NCBI GenBank assembly: GCA_002441445.1
Contig: DJWC01000092.1
Coordinates: 866 to 18,201, forward strand
Reading direction: 5' to 3'
DNA from: Pusillimonas sp. UBA6240
GTDB lineage: Bacteria; Pseudomonadota; Gammaproteobacteria; Burkholderiales; Burkholderiaceae_B
Length of the DNA: 17,336 nucleotides
Part shown: positions 15,133-17,336 of the stretch, in pieces
Position numbering within the stretch: the stretch's first letter is position 1
Layout: every line of letters starts with the position of its first letter
Notes under the pieces: generated by a model
The model's input: only the letters and a program-made list of their open reading frames with translations
Databases searched by the model: none
Told to the model about the DNA's origin: nothing
Position numbers and translations under genes: made by a program

Positions 15133-16203
15133 CTAGGCGCGCTGGAAACGCAGCACGCCGTTCCCGTCCATGCTGCGGGTCAGTTTGCCGTCGAAGTACA
15201 GGGCATGCAGGTGGGCCAGCGCCTCGCCCATGGCGAAAGTCAACTGGTGCACATCCAACTGGCGCTTGAACAGCACGGGCACGATATCAGCGGCGCTGTG
15301 CGGCTGGGCGCAGGCGTCCAGCACTTCCCGCAAGCGGTCGGCGTGGTGCGCGTGCTGTTGGGCGATGCGTTCGTGCAGCCCGCGGAACGGGCGGCCATGG
15401 GAAGGCAGCACCAGCGTGTCTTCGGGCAAGTCGTCGTACGCGCGCAGCGAATTCAAATACAAGGGCAAGGGATTGCCTTCCGGCTCGTAGTCGAACACGC
15501 TGACATTCGTGGAGATGCGCGGCAGCACCATATCGCCCGAGATCAGCACATGCAAGGTGTCGCAGTACAGCGATGCATGCTCCGGCGCGTGCCCATAGCC
15601 GACGATCACCCGCCATTCGCGCCCGCCTATGGCGATGCGCTCGCCGTTCATGATGCGACGGAAGCGGGCCGGCACATCCGGCACCAGGCTGGGATAGTAG
15701 CCGGCCCGCTGGCGGATTTTTTCTTTGGCGTCCGGATCGGTCAGCCCATGCCGGGTGAAATGCTCCACCGCCGACTGGCCATTGGGCCCGCCGGTCGTCA
15801 CGCCCTCGACGGGCGGGCGCGACCACAGCCGCGCCACGGCGTAATCGGTCATGGTGATCCACAACGGCGCGCCCCAGCGTTCGCACAGCCAATGCGCCAG
15901 GCCGATGTGGTCCGGATGCATATGGGTGGCGATGACGCGCAGCACCGGCAGGCCGTCCAGCGCTTCGGCGAATACCTGCTCCCACAAAGCCTTGACTTCA
16001 TCCCGCGTCACGCCGCAGTCGACGATCGTCCAGCCTTGCCGGCCATCGATTTCGTCCCGCAACAGCCACAGGTTGATGTGGTCCAGCGCGAAGGGCAGCG
16101 GCATGCGTATCCACCGCAAGCCGTCGGCCACTTGCAACGCGCGGCCAGGTTCGGGCAGCGCGTCGCCCCAAGGGTATTCCAGTTTCTGCTCGTTCAAATT
16201 CAT
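15133..16203 (-). CDS. MBL-fold (metallo-beta-lactamase superfamily) hydrolase
   Basis: A 356-residue metallohydrolase. The metal-binding motif is H94-M-H-P-D98-H99, followed by His205 (VGYGHAPEH), Asp224 (LISGDMVLP) and His269 (PSHGRPF), the complete ligand set of a dinuclear site. A helical C-terminal region (about 275-356) looks like the winged-helix extension of MBL enzymes related to LACTB2 or thioesterase-like members. No signal peptide is seen, so it is probably cytoplasmic. GGAG six bases before the ATG supports the start. It is divergent from liuR, and the liuR-side palindrome (16289-16304) lies in the shared intergenic region, so it may be controlled with leucine/isovalerate catabolism. 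A thioester or lactone substrate is possible but not shown. Confidence 0.93.
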   Translation of the reverse strand: MNLNEQKLEYPWGDALPEPGRALQVADGLRWIRMPLPFALDHINLWLLRDEIDGRQGWTIVDCGVTRDEVKALWEQVFAEALDGLPVLRVIATHMHPDHIGLAHWLCERWGAPLWITMTDYAVARLWSRPPVEGVTTGGPNGQSAVEHFTRHGLTDPDAKEKIRQRAGYYPSLVPDVPARFRRIMNGERIAIGGREWRVIVGYGHAPEHASLYCDTLHVLISGDMVLPRISTNVSVFDYEPEGNPLPLYLNSLRAYDDLPEDTLVLPSHGRPFRGLHERIAQQHAHHADRLREVLDACAQPHSAADIVPVLFKRQLDVHQLTFAMGEALAHLHALYFDGKLTRSMDGNGVLRFQRA

Positions 16204-16223
16204 CGTGTCTCCGTATGCGTTCG

Positions 16224-16252
16224 GGGTCGCCTGATTTCGGGTCGCCTAATTT
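16224..16252. repeat. Short tandem duplication GGGTCGCCTGATTT / GGGTCGCCTAATTT
   Basis: Two 14-base copies with a 15-base period (16224-16237 and 16239-16252) differ at one position. They lie in the divergent region just before the MBL gene start, between its ribosome site and the LiuR-type palindrome. It is a local duplication with no known role. Confidence 0.7.
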
Positions 16253-16288
16253 TCCTGTAGGCCTGGACCATATATTATGGCATCATAA

Positions 16289-16304
16289 TTTACGTTAACG
16301 TAAA
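16289..16304. promoter_or_regulatory. LiuR-type operator upstream of liuR and the MBL gene
   Basis: A perfect 16-bp palindrome TTTACGTTAACGTAAA, ending 13 bases before the liuR ATG. A CATAAT box at 16284-16289 touches it. MerR-family LiuR proteins bind TTnACGTnnACGTnAA-like palindromes in front of liu genes, so this is likely an autoregulatory site that could also affect the divergent MBL gene. Assignment by motif and position only. Confidence 0.75.
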
Positions 16305-16317
16305 CTGCAGCATCGCC

Positions 16318-16704
16318 ATGACCGAGCCCACGTGGACCATCTCCGAACTAGCCCAGGAGTTCTCCATCACTCCGCGCACCCTGCGCTTCTACGAAGACCA
16401 GGGCATCGTCAGCCCGCAACGCGAGGGCCGCAACCGTGTCTATCTGGCTCGCGACCGCACGCGCCTGAAGCTGGCCCTGCGCGGCAAGCGCCTGGGCCTG
16501 CAGCTCAGCGAAATTCTAAGCCTGATCAATATGTACGACGGCCCCGGCACCAGCACGGCGCAACTGCGCCATTACTTGCAGGTGCTGGAAAAGCATCGCA
16601 GCATGCTGGAACAGCAGCGCCGGGACATCGACGACACGCTGGCTGAAATCCGCCGCCAGCAGGAAGCCTGCGACGCGCTGTTGGCGCGCCGGATGGGCGA
16701 ATGA
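16318..16704 (+). CDS. liuR: MerR-family regulator of branched-chain (leucine/isovalerate) degradation, LiuR-like
   Basis: A 128-residue DNA-binding protein. The MerR winged helix-turn-helix is at about 6-75 (WTISELAQEFSITPRTLRFY EDQGI..P with R..GRNRVY). A dimerising coiled coil follows at about 80-120 (LRHYLQVLEKHRSMLEQQRR ...). There is no cysteine cluster of the metal-sensing MerR type. In proteobacteria, LiuR represses leucine/isovalerate degradation genes and responds to pathway intermediates. The assignment rests on this form, the adjacent isovaleryl-CoA dehydrogenase start and the two TTTACG-type palindromes flanking the gene. The start at 16318 gives the usual length. Confidence 0.9.
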   Translation: MTEPTWTISELAQEFSITPRTLRFYEDQGIVSPQREGRNRVYLARDRTRLKLALRGKRLGLQLSEILSLINMYDGPGTSTAQLRHYLQVLEKHRSMLEQQRRDIDDTLAEIRRQQEACDALLARRMGE

Positions 16705-16748
16705 GATCAACGATGCGGCAGTGCAACATAAGGGAAAACCCGGCTAGT

Positions 16749-16768
16749 TTACGTTTACGTAAACGTAA
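16749..16768. promoter_or_regulatory. LiuR-type operator upstream of the isovaleryl-CoA dehydrogenase gene
   Basis: A perfect 20-bp palindrome TTACGTTTACGTAAACGTAA between liuR and the dehydrogenase gene. It contains two adjacent TTTACG half-sites (16748-16753, 16754-16759) facing TAAACG, so more than one binding register is possible. TTTACG at 16748 with TAAATA at 16771 could act as -35/-10 boxes 17 bases apart, which would put the operator over the promoter as expected for repression. The promoter boxes are an inference. Confidence 0.75.
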
Positions 16769-16845
16769 TATAAATAGCATGCAAGCATAAGCGCTTCCGC
16801 TACTTGCCCATGCCGGCCTCGACCGACCACTCTCTGGAGATGATG

Positions 16846-17336
16846 ATGACCCTTCCCGGCCTGAATTTCGACTTGGGTTCCGACTTGGACATGCTGCGCG
16901 ATGCGGTCCGCGACTTTGCGCAGGCCGAGATCGCTCCGCGCGCCGCTGAAGCGGATCGCAGCGATCAGTTCCCGATGGATTTATGGCGCAAGTTCGGCGA
17001 CTTGGGCGTACTGGGCATGACCGTGGACGAAGCCTATGGCGGTTCCAACATGGGCTATCTGGCGCACATGATCGCCATGGAGGAAATCTCGCGCGCCAGC
17101 GCTTCCATAGCCCTGTCCTATGGCGCGCATTCCAACCTGTGCGTCAACCAGATCCATCGCAACGGCTCCGAAGCACAGAAACAGGCCTATCTGCCCAAGC
17201 TGATATCGGGCGAGCATGTGGGCGCCCTGGCCATGAGCGAGCCTGGCGCGGGGTCCGACGTGGTCAGCATGAAGTTGCGCGCCGACAAGAAGGGCGACCG
17301 CTACGTCCTCAACGGCACCAAGATGTGGATCACCAA
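16846..17336 (+). CDS. liuA: Isovaleryl-CoA dehydrogenase (5' part, runs off the window)
   Basis: The first 163 residues of an FAD-dependent acyl-CoA dehydrogenase. Isovaleryl-CoA dehydrogenase converts isovaleryl-CoA to 3-methylcrotonyl-CoA in leucine degradation. The N-terminal helical domain reads MTLPGLNFDLGSDLDMLRDA and continues with EYGG-like AYGGSNMGYLAH, SYGAHSNLCVNQI and the FAD-domain signature AMSEPGAGSDVVSMKLRA ending in NGTKMWIT. The SYGAHSNL and VVSMKL parts are characteristic of the isovaleryl-CoA type. Three ATGs are in a row (16840, 16843, 16846); GGAG at 16836-16839 is best spaced for the last. The frame is open to the window end, so the rest of the gene and any liuB/C/D genes lie beyond it. 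Confidence 0.93.
   Translation, partial: MTLPGLNFDLGSDLDMLRDAVRDFAQAEIAPRAAEADRSDQFPMDLWRKFGDLGVLGMTVDEAYGGSNMGYLAHMIAMEEISRASASIALSYGAHSNLCVNQIHRNGSEAQKQAYLPKLISGEHVGALAMSEPGAGSDVVSMKLRADKKGDRYVLNGTKMWIT

Noticed and set aside
14608..16260. A 550-codon plus-strand frame across the LysE gene and antisense to the MBL gene
   Set aside because: It overlaps two well-supported genes in other frames, and its product is low-complexity and Arg/Gln/His/Ala rich without a domain.

Overview
The window looks like a chromosomal segment of a GC-rich betaproteobacterium of the Bordetella/Achromobacter (Alcaligenaceae) type. The inference rests on the argS start, a Bug-family (TctC) solute-binding protein, the argS–SPOR–dsbA order and a liuR–isovaleryl-CoA dehydrogenase start with LiuR-like palindromes. 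I could not run a database search, so the genus is an inference.

Layout, left to right. (1) The 3' end of a sugar-type ABC permease (1-489) converges on a small overlapping minus-strand pair: a DUF1840 protein and an unrecognised small protein (532-1205). (2) A 1240-residue Rhs/YD-repeat protein (1300-5022) has a Sec-type signal peptide and a C-terminal Tle1-like (DUF2235) lipase domain starting directly after the DPMGL Rhs boundary motif. No immunity gene is visible next to it. (3) A housekeeping block follows on the plus strand: argS, a SPOR-domain membrane protein and dsbA (5231-8513). An 8-bp tandem repeat lies upstream of argS, and a GC-rich repetitive spacer lies upstream of dsbA. (4) A catabolic-looking module (8643-12171) has a divergent LysR regulator facing a minus-strand operon of an M19 dipeptidase-like protein, a Bug-type periplasmic binding protein and a RidA-like protein. 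(5) Just after the LysR stop, at 12176-12233, lies a degenerate copy of the last part of dsbA. This suggests the module was inserted at the dsbA 3' end or swapped in there. (6) An alpha/beta hydrolase overlaps a cystathionine beta-lyase-like gene on the minus strand, and a LysE-type exporter is divergent from them. (7) An MBL-fold hydrolase is divergent from liuR, which is followed by the start of the isovaleryl-CoA dehydrogenase gene. Perfect TTTACG-type palindromes lie in both liu intergenic regions.

Functionally, the window joins core functions (arginyl-tRNA charging, a cell-envelope SPOR protein, periplasmic disulfide formation, leucine catabolism) to two accessory pieces: the Rhs–lipase polymorphic toxin-like gene and the LysR-controlled catabolic module. 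The best leads are the dsbA 3'-end relic, which marks a probable insertion boundary, and the Sec-exported Rhs–Tle1 protein without a visible immunity gene. No tRNA, rRNA, CRISPR, insertion sequence or integrase was seen. No gene-free stretch exceeds 300 bases; the longest is 7637-7883, described below.
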